From positions 62,001 to 126,000 of the forward strand of contig CANJLK010000001.1 in NCBI GenBank assembly GCA_947475465.1: 64,000 nucleotides of DNA, given 5' to 3'. The translations under genes and the position numbers were made by a program. The notes under the pieces are model-generated. The model ran no database searches. It was not told the DNA's origin and was given only the letters and a program-made list of their open reading frames with translations. The stretch comes from Caulobacteraceae bacterium (lineage in GTDB: Bacteria > Pseudomonadota > Alphaproteobacteria > Caulobacterales > Caulobacteraceae). Positions within the stretch are counted from its first letter, which is position 1. Every line of letters starts with the position of its first letter. This document shows positions 56,748 to 64,000 of this stretch, piece by piece.

Positions 56748-57203
56748 CTAATCCTCGACCCTGAACTTCTCATGGCAGGCCTTGCAGGTGGCGCCCAAGG
56801 TCTTGGCCTGGGTTCGGACGGCACCCAGGTCGCCCGTCCCATTGGCCGCCGCCAGATCGCCCGAGGCCTTGCGGAAGTTGGCGTTGAGCGTGTCGAAGAC
56901 CGCGCGGTTCGTCCAGATCTCAGGTTTGGCGTGGGTCTTGACCCCGGGACCCGGGCCGCTGCCCGGCGGGAACCATCCGCCCAACTGCGCCGCGTCCCGG
57001 CCGATGGTTGCGACGGCATATTTCACCATCACCCTGAGGGGCTCGGGCTTCTTGAGTTCGTCGTTGAGGTTCTTGAAGGCAGTCCCGAGTTCCTTGAGAC
57101 CCGCCTGACGCATTTCCACCGGGCTTGGATTGTCCTGGCTTCGGCCGGGGGTCGCCGCGCCCAGAACGATCAGGACGCCGAGTCCAGCCACGCGCCGCCT
57201 CAT
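56748..57203 (-). CDS. c'-type (class II) cytochrome
   Basis: A 151-residue exported cytochrome with a signal peptide (GLGVLIVLGAATPGRSQ) and a single heme motif CKACH at residues 140-144 near the C terminus. The blocks WFPPGSGPGPGVKTHAKPEIW and FRVED match the cytochrome at 4919-5383, so the two are paralogs. Its start overlaps the HiPIP stop by four bases (ATGA), and it is the last gene of the six-gene exported redox operon. It may be the final electron acceptor for that module. Confidence 0.9.
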   Translation of the reverse strand: MRRRVAGLGVLIVLGAATPGRSQDNPSPVEMRQAGLKELGTAFKNLNDELKKPEPLRVMVKYAVATIGRDAAQLGGWFPPGSGPGPGVKTHAKPEIWTNRAVFDTLNANFRKASGDLAAANGTGDLGAVRTQAKTLGATCKACHEKFRVED

Positions 57204-57571
57204 CGCCTGGGCGCCCAGGAGTCGCAGACCGCGATCGGCGAAACGGGTCCGCCGATCAGCTGGCAGCTGCCGCAGGCCGGCGCCGTCGCCGTCGCCGCCG
57301 CGGTGAAGAAGGCGCAGGCCTGGCAGCGCCGGTCGGACGTCGGCGCCGGCGAGGCGTAATGCAGCGAGGCCCGCAGGGAGGCGTGCCCCGGATCGTCATC
57401 GTCGGCCTCGCAGGCCGTGGCCTCGGCCCGGGCCTGGGTGCGGCTGGCGAGGATCGCCAGGCCCGCGCCGGCGGCCAACCGCAACAGCGCCCGCCGGGAA
57501 CCGGGGCGCCCGACCCATGTTTTCCTGCTCACGACTCCCCCCGGCTCAGCTGGATCAATGATTGCCTCCAT
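57200..57571 (-). CDS. High-potential iron-sulfur protein (HiPIP)
   Basis: A 123-residue exported protein. Its C-terminal part has the HiPIP cysteine pattern: Cys83, Cys86 (CQACAFF), Cys100 and Cys116 (AVCDSW), holding a 4Fe-4S cluster. An extra Cys103 is present. A twin-arginine-like signal (SRRALLRLAAGAGLAILA) fits export with the cluster inserted. HiPIPs shuttle electrons between periplasmic donors and cytochromes. The overlap with the c'-type cytochrome gene and closeness to the COG4315-like gene (four bases) make a functional link likely. The exact start is uncertain; a GTG at 57532 would shorten it. Confidence 0.85.
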   Translation of the reverse strand: MEAIIDPAEPGGVVSRKTWVGRPGSRRALLRLAAGAGLAILASRTQARAEATACEADDDDPGHASLRASLHYASPAPTSDRRCQACAFFTAAATATAPACGSCQLIGGPVSPIAVCDSWAPRR

Positions 57572-57575
57572 GGCC

Positions 57576-58811
57576 TCAGGATTCCGGCTGGGTGCCGGCG
57601 ATCACCAGGGCGACGAAGCTTGGTCCCTTGCCGGTCAGATGGCCAAGCAGCTGCCCGGGCAATTCATCGTCGACGAAGGTGAAGACGGGCCGGCCGCGGT
57701 AGGCCCAGGCCCTCACCTTGGCCGGTGCGTCCTGCGGTCGATAGGTGGGGCCGGTGGCGTCGGCGAACAGCGGCTGGGCGACATCTATGATGGTCCATTC
57801 GCCCACCGGCCGGGCGCCGGGCGAAGCCCGGTAGGGCCGCCAACGCTCCATGCATTCGGCGGGCCCGCCGCAAAGCAGTGACCAGTGCGCCGCCGGGTCG
57901 CCAGGATCGCCGCAGGTCGCGCCGTTGACCTGGCATTCGAAGGCGTAGAGCGCCATGCCATCGCGGGTCGTATAGACCTCGCCGATCAGGCTGAGACGGG
58001 TCCCGATGTCGGCGGGGCGGCCGACCGCCGGCCGATAGATGGCCAGCGCCCATTGGCCGTTCAGATCGGCTTCCGCCGCGCCGGCGGCGACGGCGTAGAG
58101 CGGCTGGCCCCTGAAGGCGTATTGCCGTCGCCCGGCGCCCGCGTCCATCACCGTCCAGTCGCCTTGCGCCCGGGCCACGGCCGCCGCCCGCACAGGCTCC
58201 AGCGACGGCGCTGGGCCGTCCGAAACCCGTTGCAGGCCTCGCCGGACATAGAGCGGCCGGCTGTCGGCGCCGGCCAGGACCAGCCCTTCCGGCCGGCGCA
58301 CGATCTTCAGGCCGGGCGGAAAGCCCAGCGGCGCGAAGGCCGGCTTCCAGAGGTAGCTGCCGCGTCCCAGGCCCACGCCGTTCACGTCGCCCGGGCGGTG
58401 ATCGCGGATGGAGGTGTAGAGCGGGTGACCTTCGTAAGCCCACTGCCTGCCGCCGCCGTCGCGCGGGATGGGTTTCCACGGGCCGTCGGCCGCAGCGCCC
58501 GCGGCGGCCAGGAAGGGCGGGCTCTTCTGGGCGCAGGTCGGACGCGTCTCGGCCATCGGAACCGGCATGTAGCCTTCGACAGTTCGCTCGGTCTTGGCGC
58601 GAACGTCGTTGCAGTGAGCCTTGCCGGGCGTCGGGTCGTCCATGGCCGTCGTGTAGAGCGTCATGCCTCCGGGCGTGGCCAGGACCGGCCCGTCCTCGGA
58701 CATCTGCACGATCGCCGGCGGGGCGGCTTTGGCCGTTGAAGCCAGTCCGGCGGCCGCGATCACGGCGCAGGTCAGCGCCCATCCCAAGGTTCCCGAGCGA
58801 TGCGATCCCAT
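57576..58811 (-). CDS. COG4315-like exported protein with three repeat units
   Basis: A 411-residue protein with a signal peptide (ALTCAVIAAAGLASTAKA). It contains the conserved-repeat pattern of COG4315 'secreted repeat' proteins three times. Unit 1 has GGMTLYTTAMDD, then GRQWAYEGHPLYTSIRDHRPGD. Unit 2 has DSRPLYV and RRQYAFRGQPLYAVAAG. Unit 3 has DGMALYAF and VRAWAYRGRPVFTFVDDELPG. Most family members carry one unit of about 130 residues. Function is unknown and an envelope binding role is possible. The ATG at 58811 matches the signal peptide; the frame runs further upstream without likeness. Confidence 0.78.
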   Translation of the reverse strand: MGSHRSGTLGWALTCAVIAAAGLASTAKAAPPAIVQMSEDGPVLATPGGMTLYTTAMDDPTPGKAHCNDVRAKTERTVEGYMPVPMAETRPTCAQKSPPFLAAAGAAADGPWKPIPRDGGGRQWAYEGHPLYTSIRDHRPGDVNGVGLGRGSYLWKPAFAPLGFPPGLKIVRRPEGLVLAGADSRPLYVRRGLQRVSDGPAPSLEPVRAAAVARAQGDWTVMDAGAGRRQYAFRGQPLYAVAAGAAEADLNGQWALAIYRPAVGRPADIGTRLSLIGEVYTTRDGMALYAFECQVNGATCGDPGDPAAHWSLLCGGPAECMERWRPYRASPGARPVGEWTIIDVAQPLFADATGPTYRPQDAPAKVRAWAYRGRPVFTFVDDELPGQLLGHLTGKGPSFVALVIAGTQPES

Positions 58812-58831
58812 GGCGTGCAGCCTCTTCAAGC

Positions 58832-60184
58832 TCAGACGAGCATCTCGCCGATTTCCCGCGACGCTTCCATGGACTGCGTCCCCCAGCTTGAGGCGGGCAC
58901 GCCCATCAGCCGCTGGCAGGTGAAGCCCAGGGCCGTTGCGGCCTGTTCCTTGCCGTCGATGTGCAGCCCGGTCTTCACCCGTCCGTTGAGCGTGCCGGCG
59001 GTGAACATCGGAATGCTCTCCAGAGAGTGGACCTTGGCGAACTGGCAGTCGGTGTGGGCGTAGACCAAGGAATGGTCGAGCAGCGAGCCGTCGCCCTCGG
59101 GTGTTGCGGCCATGGCTTCGACGAAATAGGCCCATGACTCGATGGCGCGGTTCACGAACCACGAGGAGTTGGGCTGGACCCCGAGCTTCGGATCGATGGG
59201 CTCCTCGTGCGTCAGGATGTGGTGGGTCCGTTCCGAACCGTTGCGCACCAGCGACGAGGCGCTGTCGGAATAGACCATGTTGAAGACCTTGGTCTGGTTG
59301 CAGCTCAGGGCCATGACCAGCATGTCGCTCATCGCCCGGTGGCGGGCCGTCACCAATTCCACGTCGAGGCCCACGGGCGTCTCGTCGGGCGCCTTGCCCG
59401 GGATCTTGCAGTTGGGGGCGGGCGGCGGCTTCTGCAGTTGCAGTTCTAGGCGCGTCTCAAGCTCGCGGATCGAGGTGAAGTACTGATCGAGCCGGATCTT
59501 GTCGGCGGCGCCCAGGCCCTGTTCCAGGCTCTTGGATTCTTCCCGCACGCTAGACAGCACGCTCTTGCGCACCATGGTCCTGGCGTCGGGGGTGAAGGTC
59601 GGCGAATTGGGGTCCTGGAACTCCGGGCCGAAGATCTTGCGATAGAAGTCGACGGCGCTGGTCTCCGGCGGATTGACCGCGTCGGCGCTGCGGAAGCTGT
59701 AGCTGTCCCGCGGCTGTCCGGTCGAAGCCAGCGTCAGGGAGCGGAAGCGCGCGCCCGCGCCGATGGCGTCGGAAACGGCGACGTCCAGGCTCTCGCCTGG
59801 CAGGCTGGTCTTGTTGGCCGGCACGTGTCCGCACCTCAGCGCCACCCAGCCGGTGTAGTGACAAAGGTTGGGCTTGCCGTCGGTGAAGACGTTGTAGTTG
59901 CTGAACAGGTTGATGTGCCGCCGGACCTTTTCCAGGGGCTTCATCTGCTGGGGCAGAACATAGTCGGCCCCGAAGGTCTTGGGCACGAAGATCTCGCTGT
60001 CGACGCCAAGTCCCCAGAACCAGGTCCCGAACCGGGCCGGCAACGGCGCGCCGGCCGCCATGGCCGTTCCGTTCTCGTTGAGGAAGACGTCCAGGAGCGG
60101 AAGGGACACCGCCACGGCGCCGCCATTCAACAGGCCCTTGAGGATGCGGCGGCGGCTGAAGCCGGGACCGGACTTAATGAGCAT
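58832..60184 (-). CDS. DUF1552-family exported protein (Tat signal)
   Basis: A 450-residue protein of the DUF1552 family. A twin-arginine signal (FSRRRILKGLLNGGAVAVSLPLLDVFL) starts it. The body has GTWFWGLGVD, CHYTGWVALRCGH, SLDVAVSDAIGAGARFRSLTL, NMVYSDSASSLVRNGSERTHH and VYAHTDCQFAKVH, with several His and Asp residues like an alkaline-phosphatase/sulfatase-type fold. Its activity is unknown. The family usually occurs next to DUF1592/1588 proteins, as here. Its start overlaps the end of that gene by 11 bases. Confidence 0.88.
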   Translation of the reverse strand: MLIKSGPGFSRRRILKGLLNGGAVAVSLPLLDVFLNENGTAMAAGAPLPARFGTWFWGLGVDSEIFVPKTFGADYVLPQQMKPLEKVRRHINLFSNYNVFTDGKPNLCHYTGWVALRCGHVPANKTSLPGESLDVAVSDAIGAGARFRSLTLASTGQPRDSYSFRSADAVNPPETSAVDFYRKIFGPEFQDPNSPTFTPDARTMVRKSVLSSVREESKSLEQGLGAADKIRLDQYFTSIRELETRLELQLQKPPPAPNCKIPGKAPDETPVGLDVELVTARHRAMSDMLVMALSCNQTKVFNMVYSDSASSLVRNGSERTHHILTHEEPIDPKLGVQPNSSWFVNRAIESWAYFVEAMAATPEGDGSLLDHSLVYAHTDCQFAKVHSLESIPMFTAGTLNGRVKTGLHIDGKEQAATALGFTCQRLMGVPASSWGTQSMEASREIGEMLV

Positions 60185-61895
60185 GGCTCGAGGCCTTCTC
60201 GGTAAGGAGCGCCGTGGCGCCGATGGACTGGGCGAGGGTGGGTTGCCTGACGGCGAAGAAGGCGTTGCTGAACACAATCAGCCGCAGCATGCCATCGAGG
60301 CGGTAGCCGGAACGGTCCAGCCGGGCCTGGAAGAACCTGAGCAGCGGGGTCTCGTCGCGGGTGACCGAGCGCCCTGTGCCGTATTCGAAGAGCCGGTTGA
60401 CGATACAGGCCCGCAGCGCCGGGTCATCGCGGATGGTCCGCGCGAGCCCGGCGGCGTCGGCGTATTTCACGCCGTTCAACTCCCCGGAGGCGTCGATGGG
60501 CGCGCCCTGCTCGGTCTCACGGAACTGGCCGGCGCCGTCGAACTTCTCCAGGGCCAGGCCAAGTGGATCGGTGAGCGCGTGGCAGCCGCGGCAGGTGGGG
60601 TCGGTGGCGTGGGCGAAGAGACGTTCCCGCGCCGTGTGGAACTTTGCGTGCGGGTCCTCGACGATGGAGAAGTCGACGTTGGGTGGCGGATCGGGGACCT
60701 TCTGGCACAGCAGGACCTCGCGGATGCCGCGGCCGCGACGGGTGGGGGAACTGCGCCCCGGATGGCCGTACTGCGCCAGGAACGCCACCTGGGTCAGGAT
60801 CCCGACGCGGGGGTCGTCCACCGGGAATTCGTAGGCCTTCCACTCCGAGGGGCCGAGATCCATCGGGGCGCGGTAGATCGAGGCCAGGGGCGCGCTCATC
60901 ATCGTGCGCCGAGTCGTGAACAGATCGCGGTAGTCGCCCTTTCGGGTGACCAGGTGGTCCACCACGGTCCGCAGCATCTGCTCGCGGGCTTCCCCGGCCA
61001 TGGTGCTGGTGAAGGCCGGATAGATGATTGAATCCTTGGCCACATTGTCGAAGGCTTCCAACACCAGGAAGTCCTCGAAGAACGCCCGCACCCCGTCCTG
61101 GAACTGGGGCGAGGCGATCATCCGTTCGGTCTGCCGCTGCAGCCCCGCGGGGTCCTGCAATTCGCCCCGGGCGGCGGCGCGGAGCAACAGGTCGTCCGGC
61201 GCGGCGTCCCAGAGGAGGAAGCTCAGTCGGGCGGCCTTGGAGTAGCTGTCCAGCCGCACACGGCCGGCCGCGCTCGGGTCAGGCTCCACCTTCTCGCGGA
61301 TCAGCAGGAAGTTGGGCGACACCAGCATGCCGGTGAGCGCGGCGCCCAGGCCGGCGTAGAAGTCGCCTTCCTTCGCCGTCGCCTGGGCGGCGATATCGAC
61401 CTTCAGGGCCAGTTCGCGTTCCGTCAGAGGCCGGCGGTAGAGGAGCCGCCCGACCTCACCCAGGAATCGTCGCGCGCAAGCGTCGTCAGGCGCCGTCTCG
61501 GTGGCGGGCTGGCAGGGCGCCAGGAACCTGCGGTGGCCGGGATCGACCGTCTGCTGGGCGACGGACCGCGCCGCGGCGTCCAGCCGGTCCAGGGCGCCGG
61601 GCGTCACCACCGCGGCGCTGGCCCCGACCGCCAGCAGGCCATCGGTGCGCTTGACCGGCGCGAACCGGATGTTCGCGGCGATATCCGGCCCGAAGACGTT
61701 GGTAATGGTGTGGAGATAGGCGCTTTCGCTCATCAGCCGCAGGGTCGGATCGGCCCCCGGCGCGGGAGGTTCGACCGGGGCGGCCCCGGACGCCTGGGCC
61801 CAGCTCGCGTCGCCGGCGACCGCCAGCAGCGAGGCCGCCGCGCAGAGACCTGCCAGACAGGCCGCGAGGGCGAACCGGCGGCGCGGACGGGCCAT
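60174..61895 (-). CDS. DUF1592/DUF1588/DUF1585 cytochrome-like exported protein
   Basis: A 573-residue exported protein with the multi-DUF order typical of planctomycete and myxobacterial cytochrome-like proteins. A start region with YLHTITNVFG is DUF1587-like. LLYRRPLTEREL is DUF1595, LSFLLWDAAPDDLLLRAAA is DUF1592, and GIREVLLCQKVPDPPPNVD begins DUF1588, with heme-type CRGCH at 435-439. RACIVNRLFEYGTGR is DUF1585. One c-type heme is expected. It starts at ATG 61895 in TGATG with the upstream gene's stop and overlaps the DUF1552 gene by 11 bases. Confidence 0.9.
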   Translation of the reverse strand: MARPRRRFALAACLAGLCAAASLLAVAGDASWAQASGAAPVEPPAPGADPTLRLMSESAYLHTITNVFGPDIAANIRFAPVKRTDGLLAVGASAAVVTPGALDRLDAAARSVAQQTVDPGHRRFLAPCQPATETAPDDACARRFLGEVGRLLYRRPLTERELALKVDIAAQATAKEGDFYAGLGAALTGMLVSPNFLLIREKVEPDPSAAGRVRLDSYSKAARLSFLLWDAAPDDLLLRAAARGELQDPAGLQRQTERMIASPQFQDGVRAFFEDFLVLEAFDNVAKDSIIYPAFTSTMAGEAREQMLRTVVDHLVTRKGDYRDLFTTRRTMMSAPLASIYRAPMDLGPSEWKAYEFPVDDPRVGILTQVAFLAQYGHPGRSSPTRRGRGIREVLLCQKVPDPPPNVDFSIVEDPHAKFHTARERLFAHATDPTCRGCHALTDPLGLALEKFDGAGQFRETEQGAPIDASGELNGVKYADAAGLARTIRDDPALRACIVNRLFEYGTGRSVTRDETPLLRFFQARLDRSGYRLDGMLRLIVFSNAFFAVRQPTLAQSIGATALLTEKASSHAH

Positions 61896-63040
61896 CAGTA
61901 ACGTCCCTCGCCGGTGGCCGCGACGCGGGTCTGGAGCGCCTTCGCCACCGGATGCGGGATCATCGCCCGGACGGCCTCGACCTTGTAGCTGGTGGAGATC
62001 GCCGTGCACTGTCCCGTCGCCGGGTCGGGGAAGCCGTCCGCGTAGCGGTGGGCTGCGCGATAGACGCCGGCCTGGCTGAATTTCCCGACCGCCGCCGCGG
62101 CGCCCTTGCCGTGCATGTTCCACCAGTACTTGAGGTCCTCATAGCCTGCGAAGAAGCCGCTGGCGCCGGTGTCGGTGAGCTTCAGCCGCAGGCGCAGGTC
62201 CTTCATCCGGTGTTCCACGGGAACGTTCACCCAGATCCCCGGAAAGTCGGCCACGGGAATGGGATCGGTGATCAGCACGCCGTCGACGATCCGGCCATGA
62301 GCCGTGTGGGTGTAGCGGGGAAACCGGTCGTCGATCCTCTGGATGAGGAAGGGGACGTATTTGTCCGGAGCGCTGGCGACGAGTTTGTCGCGGCCCTTGT
62401 AGATGTTCACCCCGACATCTGGGTCGTTGGTCTCGCTGTCGACGCCCGTGATCTCGACGAGAACGCGGTTGGTCGCGAGGTTGTGGAATTCCACCGCGAT
62501 GAAGCCGGTGTTGAAGCCGTCCGAGCGCCATCCCGCGACACAGCCAAGGACGCGGGCCATCTGGTTGTCGACCGCCTCACCCTCAGGACTGGTGAACTTC
62601 TCGTGTTTGCAGCTCTTGGCGGTGGCCCGGCCGTCCGGCGTCCCGTCAAGATTCAGCCCGTAGCCCACCTTGGTCTGGAGCTCCCGGAAGGGGATTGGAT
62701 CCTCGACGCGCCAGGCCAGGAACCGGGACGCCTCGCCATTGGGGCCTCGGGCGTCGTAGCTGCCGAACCTGCGCAGCTGCTCGTCGCCGTCCTTGCGGGC
62801 CCGCATCTGTTCCTCCTCGCCGGCCTGGAGGCCAGCGGGGCATTCCGCCTTCGAAGGCGTCTCGTAGAGGGCATGGGTCCAGCTGGTGAGCACGAGGCCG
62901 ATCGTCCGCCCGGAAGGACGCGGGCTTTCGGGCTGGGACATCGCCGGCGCCGCGAGGCTGAGCGGCGTTGCCATGGCGCCGATGCAGAGTATTCGAATCA
63001 GATTGCGCGCAATGCCGCTCCGCCGCTGACTTTCGCGCAT
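61895..63040 (-). CDS. Exported protein of unknown function, first gene of the redox operon
   Basis: A 381-residue protein with a signal peptide (ARNLIRILCIGAMATPLSLAAPAMSQ). No family was recognised. The mature part has six or so cysteines but no CxxCH heme motif. Segments include LTSWTHALYETPSKAECPAG, FLAWRVEDPIPFRELQ, FNTGFIAVEFHN, NDPDVGVNIYKGRDKL and YWWNMHGKGAAAAVGKFSQA. Its size and content are seen mostly as envelope-type beta-rich sequence. The ATG at 63040 has GGGAGGA six to seven bases upstream; an upstream in-frame start at 63064 lacks such a site. It leads the six-gene operon, so it may carry the substrate-specific role. Confidence 0.8.
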   Translation of the reverse strand: MRESQRRSGIARNLIRILCIGAMATPLSLAAPAMSQPESPRPSGRTIGLVLTSWTHALYETPSKAECPAGLQAGEEEQMRARKDGDEQLRRFGSYDARGPNGEASRFLAWRVEDPIPFRELQTKVGYGLNLDGTPDGRATAKSCKHEKFTSPEGEAVDNQMARVLGCVAGWRSDGFNTGFIAVEFHNLATNRVLVEITGVDSETNDPDVGVNIYKGRDKLVASAPDKYVPFLIQRIDDRFPRYTHTAHGRIVDGVLITDPIPVADFPGIWVNVPVEHRMKDLRLRLKLTDTGASGFFAGYEDLKYWWNMHGKGAAAAVGKFSQAGVYRAAHRYADGFPDPATGQCTAISTSYKVEAVRAMIPHPVAKALQTRVAATGEGRY

Positions 63041-63149
63041 CCAGGTTCCTCCCTTTCGTCGCACGGTGTGCCGGCGTGCGGTGTCGCGCAGGGCGTTCCG
63101 CCTCTTGTCGCGATTATCCCTTGCCCTTGGCCCAGGAGCCGTGGCTTAG

Positions 63150-63163
63150 GATTGTGCACAATC
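63150..63163. promoter_or_regulatory. Palindrome GATTGTGCACAATC, probable GntR/FCD operator
   Basis: A perfect 14-base palindrome lies in the gap between the divergent operon (ATG 63040) and the GntR regulator gene (ATG 63247). The core TTGTGCACAA resembles FCD-type GntR sites of the TTGTnnACAA form. It would allow the regulator to control both directions. Confidence 0.6.
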
Positions 63164-63246
63164 TGCGCGAGCAGTCCTGTCTTGTCACGTTCAAAAGGTT
63201 CCGCGGGCTGCAGCTTGGGACCTGCCGGAAGGAGGGCCCTATCCGC

Positions 63247-63993
63247 ATGACCCGGGCTCAGCAGTCGCTTCGCGAGGTCGCGGGCGCCGGACCGCAGACG
63301 TTCGATACGGCCATCCTTTCAGGCGCGCTGGCTGCGGACCCGGAAACCAGCCCGATCGAACGGGTCTTCGCCGGAATCCTGAGCGATCTCAGTGAAGGGC
63401 GCAGCGTCCCGGGCCAACGCCTGGTTGAGGCCGATCTGTCGGCGCGTTTCGGGGTCACGCGGGGCGCCGCGCGGGAGGCTCTGAAGGGGCTGGCCGCCGA
63501 GCGGGTTGTCGAGCTGATCCCCAACAGGGGCGCGCACATCCGCATCCTGTCTCGCCGCGATGTTCTCAACATCCTGCTGGTCATGGAGATGATCACAGGG
63601 CTCGCAGCCCGCCAGGCGGCCGAGAACTGCGACGCCGACGGGGTGGTCTTCATTCGCGCGCGGCTGGCGGCGCTGCTGCGGTTTCGAGATGATCCCGACG
63701 CCGCGGGCTTCATCCAGGCCCGCAACGAATTCCTGCGGGCGATCACCGTCCTGGCCCGCAACAACGAACTCCTGCCGGCCATGCGCGGCGCGCACGTCAA
63801 CCTCGTCCGCGCCCAGCTGCGGGACTACGCGTGGGAAGGCGGCAGGCCCCGGTTCGAAGATTTCCAGGACCTGGCGGACGCGATCGTCGCCGGCGACAGC
63901 GCCTGGGCGGAGGGCGCCGCGCGGCGGCGGATGCGCGAAGCGACGCGGGCGGTGGAGAAGCTGCCAGACGCGGCTTTTCCGCTGGCGGACTGA
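63247..63993 (+). CDS. GntR-family transcriptional regulator (FCD/FadR subfamily)
   Basis: A 248-residue regulator. The winged helix (about 40-105) is seen in GQRLVEADLSARFGVTRGAAREALK and in GAHIRILSRRDV. The C-terminal helical FCD ligand domain follows, ending in EGAARRRMREATRAVE. FCD domains bind small organic acids, often via a metal. It is divergent from the redox operon, with a palindromic site between, so it is its likely regulator. The ATG at 63247 is taken; AAGGAGG lies 12 bases upstream, slightly far, and the frame is open to 62968. Confidence 0.9.
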   Translation: MTRAQQSLREVAGAGPQTFDTAILSGALAADPETSPIERVFAGILSDLSEGRSVPGQRLVEADLSARFGVTRGAAREALKGLAAERVVELIPNRGAHIRILSRRDVLNILLVMEMITGLAARQAAENCDADGVVFIRARLAALLRFRDDPDAAGFIQARNEFLRAITVLARNNELLPAMRGAHVNLVRAQLRDYAWEGGRPRFEDFQDLADAIVAGDSAWAEGAARRRMREATRAVEKLPDAAFPLAD

Positions 63994-64000
63994 CATTGCG

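Overview
The window is high-GC, gene-dense DNA with alphaproteobacterial gene content. The rut-type pyrimidine genes, several acyl-CoA dehydrogenases, paralogous MFS pumps and c'-type cytochromes fit Caulobacterales (Phenylobacterium or Caulobacter-like). No rRNA, tRNA, phage, IS element or CRISPR array was seen, and the genus is an inference from gene content only.

Layout. (1) 1-5.4 kb: two similar DHA2-type MFS exporters (the first cut by the window edge) flank a secreted S10 peptidase and a small lipoprotein. A c'-type cytochrome gene converges on the second exporter. (2) 5.5-8.4 kb: a short rut-like operon (rutA, rutB, rutC and a nitroreductase) for pyrimidine ring opening, without recognisable rutD, rutF, rutG or rutR. 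(3) 8.4-16.7 kb, mostly minus strand: a DUF1993 protein, purU, and an RND efflux remnant. The 5' part of the RND pump gene appears lost in a deletion that joined it to the 3' end of a SPINDLY/OGT-type glycosyltransferase gene. A universal stress protein follows. (4) 16.7-22.6 kb: a tightly packed beta-oxidation operon (thiolase, FadJ-like bifunctional enzyme, two acyl-CoA dehydrogenases).

(5) 22.7-46.7 kb: a catabolic region of mixed orientation. It holds transporters, an acyl-CoA ligase, a 2Fe-2S ferredoxin, a beta-hydroxyacid dehydrogenase, SnoaL-like proteins, a TetR regulator, a 3-ketosteroid-1-dehydrogenase-like flavoprotein, a CocE-like hydrolase, a split MaoC hydratase pair and four SDR enzymes. 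It also holds three tandem carboxymuconolactone-decarboxylase-like paralogs, a giant indolepyruvate:ferredoxin oxidoreductase and another acyl-CoA dehydrogenase. The content suggests CoA-dependent degradation of a polycyclic or isoprenoid (possibly steroid-like) carbon source. The palindrome CAAAC-N4-GTTTG occurs upstream of both the beta-oxidation operon and the acyl-CoA dehydrogenase at 44.7 kb, suggesting one regulon.

(6) 46.8-55 kb: three exported proteins in a row (PQQ quinohemoprotein dehydrogenase, alpha/beta hydrolase, DUF6351 hydrolase), then a minus-strand IorAB-like molybdenum hydroxylase pair. (7) 55.2-64 kb: a DHA2 exporter, then a six-gene minus-strand operon running from 63040 down to 56748. 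It encodes a secreted unknown protein, a DUF1592/DUF1588 cytochrome-like protein, a Tat-type DUF1552 protein, a triple-repeat COG4315-like protein, a HiPIP and a c'-type cytochrome. A divergent GntR/FCD regulator and a perfect 14-bp palindrome lie at its head. This exported redox module is the best candidate for an undescribed system here.
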